Source: Clavaria fumosa (taxonomy: Eukaryota > Basidiomycota > Agaricomycetes > Agaricales > Clavariaceae). Taken from it: a stretch of 64,000 nt of DNA. Shown here one piece after another: positions 10,239 through 20,483 of this stretch; within the stretch, counting starts at the first letter, position 1, and each line of letters starts with the position of its first letter. The notes under the pieces were generated by a model. It was not told the origin of the DNA. It was given only the letters and a program-made list of their open reading frames with translations, and ran no database searches. The translations under genes were made by a program, and so were the position numbers. The stretch lies in assembly GCA_951802425.1 (NCBI GenBank), contig OX637800.1, positions 124,001 to 188,000 on the forward strand, given 5' to 3'.

Positions 10239-11051
10239 TTGAAAGATGATGCCTACCTCAAGGGCAGGCATGAGTACTGGTTTAACCAGTATGCTGAACT
10301 CTTTGGGGGAGTCCCCCCCAGACTGCCTCCATTTTGGGCAGTAAACCACCATATACCCTTGATAGACAAAAAGAAAGTCTATAACTATTACTTGCCTTGG
10401 TGTGCTGAGGCATTCAAGGAACAATTCCTTGAGAAAGTGAACCATTACATTACTAACAGTTGGTGGGAAGCAGGAGCAGCATCACAGGCAGCTCCTATGC
10501 TGTGTATACTGAAAAGCAGCTGGAACCCGCTGCTACAGACAGTTGTAGACTGCCAGAAACAGAATGCAAACACTGTACAGGATATTACCCCATTGCCTGA
10601 TCAAGATCAGATCAGAGAGGACATGGCTAGAGCTGCATATAGGTCAAAGATTGACCTATCAGATGCGAACGAACAAGTATGCATAGAGCCTGAGGAGGTG
10701 TGGAAGATGGCATTTGTGACCGTCTTTGGCACCATGTTCTCACAGGTGATGCAGATAGGGGAATGTAATGCCCCTGCTACCTTTCAGTGCCTGATGATGC
10801 ACATATTTTGTCATCAGCTGGGGAAGTATGTGCATGTGTACTTAGACAATGTATTCTCCCTCTCCAAGACCTTGGAGGACCATGAGCATCACTTAGGGAT
10901 GGTCTTTGAGACCCTCAAAGGCACCAGCCTTTTCTTGAGCAAGAAAAAGTGCTCATTATATGCAAAGAGCATAGATTGCTTAGGGCACATAATAGATGCC
11001 TGGCGAATCCACATTACAGTGGATAAAATGGAAAACACCAACAAGCGTTAA
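10239..11051 (+). pseudogene. Gypsy-1 copy B reverse transcriptase remnant
   Basis: Open for 270 residues. It contains the LQTVVDCQKQNANTVQD block, SKIDLSDANEQV, NAPATFQCLM and the catalytic motif region at 10839-10850. There the usual YxDD reads YLDN, so the second catalytic aspartate is lost. The missing Asp fits GAC-GAT changing to GAC-AAT, a CG to CA transition. The thumb region continues in another frame at 10996-11230 (KVQRFLGLVQYIGQFLPNL). Not active. Confidence 0.8.
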
Positions 11052-12150
11052 CAAGGTACAGAGGTTCCTTGGGTTAGTACAGTACATTGGACAGTTCCTG
11101 CCCAATCTGTCTGCATATACTGGCCCATTAGCCAGTCTGTATAGTGAAATGCAAATGTTTCACTGGAGGCTGCTCCATGATAGATGCATGGAGATGATCA
11201 AGGCATTGGCATGTAAAACACCAATATTATGCCTGGTAGATGCAGCAGTACAGGTAATGGCAGCAGAGCTAGCCTGGCTCTTTCTAACACATGTAGTGAG
11301 ACTACATGGGTTGCCAGGATTGATTGTGTCCAACAATGATCCTAGATTCACATCTGCCTTTTGGCAGGAAACTCACCAATTACTCAGTGTTAAGCTGTGG
11401 ATGTCCACAGCTTTCCATCTGCAGACAGATGGAGTGATGGAGCAGTCAATCTGATCTGTGGTCCAGCCAGACCAGACAGATTGGGCGGAGCAAATCCCAA
11501 TGGTCAAGTTCGCCATTAACACACTGATAAGCATGTCTATGGGGTTCACCCTATTTGAATTAACCTATGGGTATATGCCCCAGATGATGGCAGAGTTGCC
11601 AGACAACCTCTGGGCACAGCCCAGAGGAGTAAGGATGTTCGCAGAGAAGGCTGCACTCAACCTTTCAATGGCACATGACGTGATCATAGAAAGTTGCATC
11701 CACCAGATGTTTATGCTAATCAGCATAGACAGGAAGAGCACCCATTTAGAGAGGGAGAATTAGTTTATTGGGCCTTACCCAATATGGTCATGTAGACTGG
11801 AATCATCCACATACGAGCTGGAGCTCCCTGACTCACTAAAGTCAAGGAGAATCCACCCGATGTTCCATGTCAGCTGGCTACAGCAACATGAGCCAAACAA
11901 CAACATGTTGTTTCTGCACCATGAAGTGAAAGTCTTTTATGACTTTGGAATGGATCCAAAGGAGGAATGGCTGGTCGATGCCATTATTGGCCATAGGTGG
12001 GAAGGACGCCACCTAGAATGTGAGGTCCAATGGAATCTTGGGGATACAACTTGGGAGCCATATATGGGAGTCAAAGAGCTAGCAGCTCTAGACCACTACC
12101 TTGAATTGCAAGGGGTGGAATCGTGGAGGGCACTGCCTAGGCACCCTTGA
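11045..12150 (+). pseudogene. RT thumb fused by deletion to distal integrase and chromodomain
   Basis: After TPILCLVD (start of RNase H) the frame jumps to integrase words LTHVVRLHGLPGLIVSNNDP and FHLQTDGVMEQS, so RNase H, the HHCC finger and the first catalytic Asp are deleted. TGA (11452-11454) and TAG (11761-11763) stops follow. The terminal part ends in a chromodomain-like segment (EEWLVDAIIGHRWEGRHLEC, VQWNLGDTTWEPYMGV) ending at 12150. In intact chromoviruses this domain steers integration to marked chromatin. Confidence 0.75.
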
Positions 12151-12380
12151 GCAGAGTGAAGACAGAGCACCCATGCAGAGTAGTAAACAGATTGAGCCAG
12201 ACCGCAGGGTCATTAGCCACAGTTGAGTCACATGGTGGCTCAGGTACGAAACCTTAAGAGGATCCACCCTCTTTTTCTTATTTCTCCATCAACCATAACC
12301 ATGGATGATCTGATGGGGAGACCCCATCTCCTCATGCTATCCCTGCTGCCACTGTCCCTGGCCTTGCACCAGGAAACTCG

Positions 12381-13027
12381 TTGCTGACAAGCATCATCAG
12401 AATGGCTGGGTTGTCCCAGCCGTTATTGTCACAAGGGGAGGAGGCCCTCCCCTGGGTCCAAGACCACATGATTCATGTGATCACTCACAGATCCTGGTGC
12501 CCTCAGTGCATCAGGTTCCATTGTCACATCTTCGAGTTGCTGTTGCACTTGGATGAAGTGTTTCAGCAAACACTTAAGGAAGTGCAGGAAAGTGCTAAGC
12601 ACAAACTTGGGCTGGGGCTTGAGGTGAAGTGATGCAGTGCAAGCTGGAAGACTTGTGCAAGGATAATGAGAAGGGTAGTGCCCTTTGTGTGGGTCATCAG
12701 CAAAAGCTTGAAAAAGCTTATGATAATTTGGACAAGGTTGAAGAAGACCTTAGAGGGGCACAGGAGAAGATTCTCTCCTTGACAGAAAAGTTGGCAAGCA
12801 CCAATGAGGAGCTTGCCACACTGAGAACCACAGCAAAGGGAAAGGGACCTGAAAGGGACCCCTTGGAGTGGGACCCAAAATGGGCCCGCACCACTGTCTC
12901 ATATGCGGACATAGCACTGCCTACAGGGGACATTGACATCCCCATGAGTTTTGAAGAGGGATATCCCCCTCTTCCACCTGCTGGTGTCAGTCAGCAGAAT
13001 CCTGATGCCTCACTGAGGCATAAATGA
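12381..13027 (+). pseudogene. Post-pol ORF of Gypsy-1 copy B, coiled-coil part
   Basis: Two overlapping frames (12381-12632 and 12629-13027) encode a stretch rich in coiled-coil heptads (HQQKLEKAYDNLDKVEEDLR, ILSLTEKLASTNEELATLR), then an acidic tail with ALPTGDIDIPMSFEEGYPPL. It lies between the chromodomain and the 3' LTR, where an env-like or extra ORF would sit. No signal peptide or clear membrane span. I do not recognise the family. Confidence 0.5.
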
Positions 13028-13288
13028 ACTTTCTCAGAGATGGTTCTCACACCTCTGACAAGGGGTTATCCCTTTAATGCCCCTCAACCAGACAGAGCTC
13101 CAGATGGCTACCCTTGGCCATCTGGGGTGTCCATGAAACCTGGTGCATGGGTTGTCAAGTTGAAGACAGTTGAGGAGGTGATTGCCCTCAACCAATAGGT
13201 GCATCATGGAGTGCCTGACGGCAGTTATGATATGACTGCCATGATGAAGATGTGATGGGCTGTCAAGGAGGCCCAGAAGAACGCCACA

Positions 13289-13888
13289 GTGGCTAAGCCA
13301 CCCATGCCAGTTGAGGACTGGCTGGTGAGGAACTGGAGAGTTCCTGCCAGGGTCAAGAAATCAGCAGACCAGGTAGCCTGCCATCTGCAAGGGCAGATGT
13401 TGCAAGAGAGTGGAAGGATGGGCAACCCATCCCTGAGGACAGGACCCTCGGAAGTCACAGGAGGGGGAGTACCCTCCTATCCATTGTACCAGACATTGCT
13501 GCTGGCAATGATGACAGTAGTTGTGCCTCCCATGAGGGAGTTTATAGACATTGGAGAGCTGTTGCTCCCCCAAGAGTTGTGGCTCTCCTTTGTAGGAGAG
13601 AAGGGGGAAATTCCCCCTATGAATCCAAAAGGTGACAGAGGCGCAGTGTCAGACCTGCACTGCTATGTTGAGGAAATAAGGATGGGCAGAGTGGCCATCC
13701 TTGGCATTGATAAAGATGGGGACTCACCCCTGTCTTTTGCATGCAAGGTGGCCATCTGGCACACCATAATGGCATGTGTGCCATCCCAGGCCCGGATGCG
13801 GTGCCTGTTCCTGGCCATGGCCATGGCCCTCTTTGTCTCAAAGGGGGCATATGTGCAGGCCATCAAAGGGAGAGTCCTCCCTGTGTGA
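13289..13888 (+). pseudogene. Post-pol ORF of Gypsy-1 copy B, second part
   Basis: A 199-residue frame beginning MAKPPMPVEDWLVRNWRVPA and ending KGAYVQAIKGRVLPV. Similar-looking peptide sense continues before and after it in broken frames (13039-14040), so this was probably one longer protein together with the coiled-coil part upstream. No catalytic motif or domain recognised. Its persistence inside the element between pol and the polypurine tract suggests an element-encoded accessory protein. Confidence 0.45.
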
Positions 13889-14499
13889 TGGTCCAGACTC
13901 TGGACCACAAAAGTAACACTGACAGTTGCACAGACAATCAAGGCATTTGCTGATGCCAGAGTCTCTGTTGAAGAAGCTCTGGGACAAATTTGTACTCATG
14001 TACCCACACAAGTACATGTGAAAGGGGAATGCCCCCTTAGATGATGACATCCAGCTAGTGCTGGCTGAATGGGAGAAGCCTCCCATACCCCCCGAATGTA
14101 TGCACTGCTAGAGTGCATAGGGCACAGTGCACATCTGTGCTGCCTCTGGGTGGGGGAGAGGACAGGGGACAAATGGAGGGGCAACATGCCCCTGGAAGAC
14201 AGTGGAAGTACATCCACTGTCCGAAACCCCCTAGGGCTGCCTATTGGAGGTTTAACAATACACCCCCCACCAGGGTGTGCCACTCGTGACACACTGTCCA
14301 ACTGGGGGCAGGTCACGCAGACCACTTGGCTGGACCTGTCAGCACCAGGCAAAGGCCCCAGGAGGGGATTGCGCCTGGTGACATGGCAACAACTCTGCCC
14401 AAGGGGATGCACCCCTTTAATATTATTTTACAATCCTGCTTGTCATCCTGCACTGCCTGCGCATCATCTCTGGTTAGGGGCCTCTCCAGTGGGGGAGGG

Positions 14500-14710
14500 T
14501 GTAAGGCCCCAGGCCTTCTATATTTCCTATTACATAATCTACATACCATATTTAGTTCAATAAGCATAGCTGCTTGGCTATGCTTACATCAGCAGCCCCT
14601 GGAGGGCCACTCACCTATATATACGATGTCACAACTGTACAGAGAGGGCAGATCCCTCTATATAGAACTACCTACTCAATATACCATTGAGTCCAGTTCT
14701 TTTGAGGGAT
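14500..14710 (+). repeat. 3' LTR of Gypsy-1 copy B, last 12 bp missing
   Basis: Begins TGTAAGGCCC directly after a purine-rich AGTGGGGGAGGG tract (likely polypurine primer site) and ends at GAGGGATA, where the copy A LTR continues for 12 more bases. Confidence 0.8.
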
Positions 14711-15590
14711 AAGCTGCCTTTCAATGGCCCTGGCTTGGGTGGTGTTGTCATTCATGATTTTTGACTGGCAGGGTGTGTCCTGGTGGTCAGTATGGGGGGG
14801 TTGTGTTCATGTAGTCCTGCTGCTCCCTGCATCTTCAGTCTGGTGACTGCTGGCATTGGTTAACATTTGGTTTTTGGCTTTATTTTGCTGTTCTCTGCTC
14901 TGCTCTAGTATGGGTAGGTGGTTTGGAAATGTAGATATGGTAGTTAAGAGGCTCTTGTAAGGACTATGGTACTAGGTGACCGGGTATTCTTGATTTTGTT
15001 GTTGGGTTTTTATGGTGTTGTTGGGGTTGCCTAGAAAGGAAGTTGCTCCCTTCACTCCCTTGTTCAATGCCATTGTCACACTCTGAGTCAATGGTTGCAA
15101 CTGCCCTCATTGCCATCATGGTTGGTCATATTGAGGCCATGGTCCCAGCTCCTGCCAGCACCCCAGCAGGCCGGTTGAATGTGGCTGACCCTGCATCTGT
15201 GAACAATGGGCCAGCATCTCCAATGGAATTGGTGATCTCACCTCTGCCATTGGGAAATGATGCAGTGTCTATCGCCCTAGCTGTGTCCTGGGCAGAGTCA
15301 CAACTGTGGTATCACTGCTTACCTCAATTTGTGCTTTACACAAATAGTGTCCCAGTGCAAGACTGCCTGCCAGCTTCTGAGTCCCTCTCCCAATTTGGTG
15401 CCTCGCTTGCAGGCCAGTACTCAGGGTCAGTGGCATGCAACATCCTGGCTGGTGTGAGAGCCTAGCACATCTTCTCCAATGTCCCTTGGAAGGGGGGTGT
15501 GCATCTCCAGCAAGCCCTGCATGGTGGTAAAAACCTGCAGCCTGTGACCTCAATCATGCCCATGTGATGGCCAGTGTCTTGTGACAACTC
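14711..15590. other. CpG-poor sequence without a recognised gene
   Basis: One open frame (15043-15465, plus, 140 residues, alanine/serine/proline-rich) has no recognised domain. It may be a decayed gag N-terminus of the Copia remnant that follows. Otherwise nothing seen. Confidence 0.35.
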
Positions 15591-16300
15591 ATGCCCACTG
15601 GACCCATCCTGATTACTGTGCATGTCCCTGAATGGAGTATAAGAAGAGTCACAATACCTGCCTTCACTACCATTATCACCCTGCTGAAGATCAGCCTTGA
15701 CCTGCTCATTGAACTGCTCAGCCAAGGGGCTGATTGCTGCACTCTCAGAGAAGGGCCTACCCAAAAGAAAGAAAGCAGTGAGGCAGCACTTACCACCACA
15801 ATGAACTCTGCCAGACCCAAGGAAAAGGACTGGCTGAAAGGGAAGTGTTACATCTGCAGAAGACAGGACATTATCAGTATGATTGTTGGGCAAAAGAGGG
15901 AGGGAAAGGAAGGGCAAGACCCCCAACAAAAGGGCAGAAACACTGAGAAGGCTGCCACTGCTGAGCATGACAGTGACAAGATAGCATGGCTGGCTGTCAT
16001 AGAAGAAGATTGTCAGCCTGAGACAGGCAAAAAGCCTGCCACTCACCTGACACATGACTATGGCAATGTCAAAATATACAACTCCAGCACTTTGTGGCAC
16101 ATGTCCCCTTACTGTTTGAAGTTTGTAAACTTCACTGAAATCCCTCCCAAGAACATTCACACAGCTTACTGGCATACCTTCTGTGCCACTGGCAAGGGGG
16201 ATATGTACATCATGGTCCCAAAGGGGGAAACCAAAACAATTTTTTTATTATGAGACATACTCTATACCCCAGCAATGTCAGCAACTGTTATGACCCCATC
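15591..16300 (+). pseudogene. Ty1/copia gag-protease remnant
   Basis: The frame contains EKDWLKGKCYICRRQ, which looks like a zinc knuckle with its downstream His and Cys lost. It is followed by an Ala/Glu-rich linker, SDKIAWLAVIEEDCQPETGK, and YNSSTLWHMSPYCLKFVNFT, which corresponds to the copia protease block whose usual D-S/T-G-A is here N-S-S. Sequence after the TGA at 16251-16253 continues with the region just past the protease. The missing catalytic Asp and scarce CG mark a dead remnant. Flanks to about 16600 hold no further gene. Confidence 0.65.
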
Positions 16301-16719
16301 CAATCACATAAGCACTATCTCCACTCCAGGCTCTGGACTCTGCACCTTCTCTGATCTGCTCTGCCATAACTCTGCATACTCTGCTTCACACTTCCCTCAG
16401 ACTCTGTTCTAGAACCTTCTCCCACCATCCCCCTGTTCTTGTAACCAATGGGTGGATGCCCATGACCCATGGGAGTCATTGTTGTTGTGGTTCCTTTGTT
16501 CCTTGAAGATTGCACAGGCACTTGTGGTGAAACCCTCCTGGAAATTTGATATATACTATGTTTCAGAGTACTCTTCTACTCCTGTCCTTGCAGTATAAGA
16601 TCCCACCTGTAGTTCCCTGTTCTGCAATTTGAATATTATCATCCCTTGATCCTGAACTCTGAGCTTTCATCCTCATTGTCCTCAACATTCTTCACATCAT
16701 CCAAGCAACTCCAAGCAGG

Positions 16720-17664
16720 ATGATGGGAGGGGGGAGGGAGGAATGGAATATGATAGGTATGGGATGGCCCAGTATAGCATTGCATTTGTTTTGGAATCCT
16801 ATGGTTGGTTTTGATAAACAGGAGAATTTTGACTGGGTTGGTCAGCAGCTTTGGCATGCATTGGGAAATGAGTTTTGAGAAAATGTAAACCATGGAAATT
16901 GAGGATTAGAGGGGTAGATATAGGCACACAAAATTTCAAAAGACTAGCTTGAGTGGTTAGCTTGCAGTGAAAGAAAGTGCAGATACTCCATCTGCACAAG
17001 GACTATGCTGTTAGGATAGGAGGAACAAGGGACCATTCGCAGATAAACAGTTTGGTCTGTTTGGCATGTTATATGATAGTGGTCATCATTTAGAGCATCC
17101 ATGATCAATTTCAAGAGATTTTCACAGTTAGATCTTGTGCTGTGAGGCCTGCAAACTTGTATGGGTACTTGTGTTGTTTAGGTTTGTAGGAAGGCAACTG
17201 TAGTCCTGGATGTGGCAGAGTAATTGAAACAAAGTCAGGGTGTATTATTCATGCACTATACTCAATCTTTCAATGTGATCCCATTTGATTAGGTGCCACC
17301 AACAAGTACAAACTTGTGTGAGGATTGAGAACTGGATTCTGACTATATGCTGGAATTGTTGCTTTGTGGGTGATGGGAGGGGGGAGAGAGGGATGGAATA
17401 TGATAGGTATGGGATGGCCCAGTCTAGCATTGCATTTGTTTTGGAATCCTATGGTTGGTTGTGATAAACGGGAGAATTTTGACTGGGTTGGTCAGCAGCT
17501 TTGGCATGCATTGGGAAATGAGTTTTGAGAAAATGTAAACCATGGAAATTGAGGATTAGAGGGGTAGATATAGGCACACAAAATTTCATAAGACTAGCTT
17601 GAGTGGTTAGCTAGCAGTGAAAGAAAGCGCAGATACTCCATCTGCACAAGGACTATGCTATTAG
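16720..17664 (+). repeat. About 651-bp repeat unit, 1.5 tandem copies
   Basis: Part A (16720-17013) recurs at 17371-17664 and again at about 23129-23422. Part B (17014-17370) recurs at 22771-23128. The words ATGGAATATGATAGGTATGG mark each A part. No coding content recognised. Confidence 0.75.
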
Positions 17665-18467
17665 TCAACACAAAGACAGAGTGAACTGTCCTTCTTTTTT
17701 GCAAATACAACAGGGGCTCCCATGGGGGATTCAGAAGGGTGGATAAATCCCGTCTGGAGCACTTTGTCAATATAGTCATGCAAAACCTTTAATTCCAGCT
17801 CGGACATGTTATACAGCAGACCCCAAGGGTCTTTGGTGTCTGGTTCGAGTTGCATCGCATGATTGTAAGTTCAGTGGGGTGGAAGGGTGCAGGCCTCTTC
17901 CTTGGAGAAGACATTGGTAAAGTCTGCGTATTGAGGTGGTAGGTTCGCCCTTGCTTCTGGGGGTTCAGAATTGATTAGTGCGGCATTAGCTTGGAGCAAG
18001 TCTTCAGGTGCAGGGAAAAAATGATAAACAGCATGAAGAATTATATCCTCACCCATTAGATGGTTGGTGAAGTGGGCGGGATCCAAAATTCGAATATCGA
18101 TAGGTGCTGGTTTGGGCAACGGGGCAGCAGAATTTTCCTGTGACCCTGTTCTGTGTAAATTCGTGTTGGGTAAAGTTTTATCAGCAGCAACAACAGTGGG
18201 AAAAGGTGGCAAAGGCTCCTCGGGTAGGTTTGCCCAGTCCCATGTGGTAGAGTTCAAAGTTCCCAACATAGCAGAATTGCTATCAGGCATGGTGGGGTTC
18301 AACTCCGACAGTGGATTTCCAGTGGTCCCCGTGGGTAGTCCTGGGCTCAGTGTTGACCAGTCCTTAGGAGCAAGCTCCTTCAGGACCCTGAGTTCATCAG
18401 TGGTTGGGTCATGAGACCCCGCAGGCCTTGCTGCATCAGTGGCCACAGTGGGCAAGGGCTTCATCAT
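17661..18467 (-). pseudogene. Gypsy-2 pol N-terminal part and truncated RT
   Basis: An acidic, proline-rich linker ends in YADFTNVFSKEEACTLPPH, the segment that normally precedes RT. The next frame begins MQLEPDTKDPWGLLYNMSEL and runs through ESPMGAPVVFAKKKDSSLC, the first conserved RT block, then ends at 17661. The catalytic YxDD region is absent. A stop between the two parts (about 17870) disrupts continuity. Confidence 0.7.
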
Positions 18468-18512
18468 CAGCGGTCAGGCATCGGAATTGCGGAATCGTAT
18501 TGAGAGGGTTGG

Positions 18513-18923
18513 TCAATCGATGTCTGGGTTGTGTTTCCAAAGCCATGACAGTCCGAGTATGACCTTCACATCCGAATGGAGTTGGGTAACATAGAAACGT
18601 TCAGTGTGCATTGTGCTGTCCTCAAAGCAGAATTGTTGGTCGGTCACTTGGGTGATCAGTCCTGCGATGGACACGTCAAATAGCCTAAGTTGTATAGGGC
18701 GGGTTAGTGTTGAACGGAATTTCAAAGGTGTAAAGTCGGGCAAAACGAAACATTCGGTAGCTCCACAATCTACAAGTGTGGGTACAGGGGTATTGCTAAT
18801 TTGCAGAATAACAATGGAAATCAAAAAGGCAGCAGAAGAAATAGATGACAGAACCGTGTATAAGGGGAGTTCATCCATGGTACAGGTATCAGTATTGGTA
18901 TCTATGGCAATATCGCAACTCAA
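18513..18923 (-). pseudogene. Gypsy-2 retropepsin-like protease
   Basis: 136 residues with the active-site-like VPTLVDCGATECFV (Asp-Cys-Gly instead of the usual Asp-Ser/Thr-Gly), a flap-region equivalent, and ILGLSWLWKHNPDID at the end, typical of gypsy protease domains that precede pol. It would cleave the Gag-Pol polyprotein. The element around it is broken. Confidence 0.65.
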
Positions 18924-18961
18924 GAATCTCCCTACATGCCTTGAGATGCTGGAGCATTTCC

Positions 18962-20483
18962 CAACTTGTCGCTGGCCAAGGGCTCAGCTGCGGTCATGGT
19001 AAATGTGAGGGTGGCACGGGCAGCAGACTTGCAGTTAGCGGGGATCAACGGGCATGTATTCGAGAAATGCCCTTGACCCATGCAATATAAGCAAAGTCCA
19101 GCGGCCCAGTGGAGAGTGGTCTGCAAGGTGTGGATTTCTCCATCTTTCCCTCCTTCGGCTTCGTTACAGGGGTCGAGGCAGGTTTGGCCGGAGCGGATGT
19201 CATGATGGGGTTGGTTACTGGAGTGGGCGCAGGGCGGTTCGAGGATTGGTTGTTGGCAGGTTTCGCGTTGCGGTCTTTCATCGGGTTTGACAAATTTCCG
19301 CACGACGAGTCGCCGGGTCGCTTTCTGTATTGGAAGGATGTCGGAAAGCGGCCTTGTTCTTCCTCGCATTGCCAGTATCGCTGCTCAAAGGCCTAAGCTT
19401 GTTGACGGAGTCCGGTGAACTCCTGCTCTCGACTCGTGTATTGAAACTGGTCTTTGATGCAGTTGGCGAGCACAGTGTCATTGTATCCAGTGTAGGGTGC
19501 GTGCGAATTGAAGGTGACGATGTATTCTGTGATGCGGGAATTGTTGGGCATCTTCAAATTATGCAGCACGCTCTTCGAAGTCATATGTGGGGGGGGTTTC
19601 TGAATACCAGAAATAATTCCATGGTGAAGTTATCCCAATTGTCCAACATTGTGGGGGGCGGTTGCTGGACAAGGTATGGCATCCATCAGGTATTTGCTTG
19701 ATCTTGGAGATACGACGTGGCGAATAGAACACAATCCCGATCAGTAGCGAATTTCTGTGGCTTCCCCAGAAACCATGTAATGCACTGCAAGATGAACATT
19801 GTTAGCCATGCTGGGTCCTTACCCGTGAAGACGTCGGGCTCCTTGAGTTTGGGGCCATCGTCTCCAGGTGCTGGCTGGTAGATGTAGTATGGCAGACTGG
19901 CGGGCAGATTTCCGATGGGTACCACAGGAGGTACCGCCGGTGGAATTCCTTGCGGAATCCCCGGAATCTCGAAAGGTTGTGGCGGCAACTGTGGCGGGAG
20001 GCTCGGGGTTGGCAGCAGCAGACATCGTGACCCTCATGCTGAGGATGGTGGGTTGACACTGGGTATCGGAAAAGGAAGCACTGGTAGCACTCCAGAGTAG
20101 TTAGTTGTGAGTAGGGATAGTGGGGGTAGTACTGGTGTAAGTGTATATCTCAACACAAGAGCAGGGACTGAGGGTCGAGGTAGTGGAGTAGGGCTTGGAG
20201 GCATTGTGGGTGAAGCGGGAGGATACAGGGTTACTGGGACCAAGGGGTTGGAGCTCCCCGAGGAAACCAAACCTTGTCCAAGCATCATCCCTAACGAAGT
20301 GGACACAGAGGCCGGGGTCTGGGGACCTGAAGGTTGTTGGTTGGGTGTGTATGGATGGCGAGGGGTCTGGGGACCCGAAGGTTGTTGGTCGGGTGTGTAT
20401 GGATGGCAAGGTGTCTGGGGACCCAAAGGTTGTTGGTCGGGTGTGTATGGATGGCGAGGGGGCCTGAGGTGGCACTGTTTCAT
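18962..20483 (-). pseudogene. gag: Gypsy-2 gag remnant, copy 2
   Basis: Same layout as the remnant at 3129-4600 but with three instead of two copies of the 16-residue HPYTPDQQPSGPQTP repeat. It has the same premature TGA at 20036-20034, a capsid-like region and the CLYCMGQGHFSNTC knuckle. It continues past the point where copy 1 is interrupted (AEPLASDKLGNAPASQGM). Most differences between the copies look like C/T or G/A changes, many at CG. Confidence 0.75.

Larger units (their letters stand above)
10013..14710 (+). mobile_element. Gypsy-1 copy B, decayed, 5'-truncated
   Basis: Plus-strand relative of copy A. It starts in the pre-protease linker (EDDYAG-like words), has lost the protease core, and carries RT, a deletion removing RNase H and the N-terminal integrase, the distal integrase, a chromodomain, a roughly 2.3-kb post-pol region with further ORFs, a polypurine tract and a 3' LTR missing its last 12 bp. 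CG dinucleotides are scarce and frameshifts and stops are frequent, so it is a dead copy. Confidence 0.85.
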
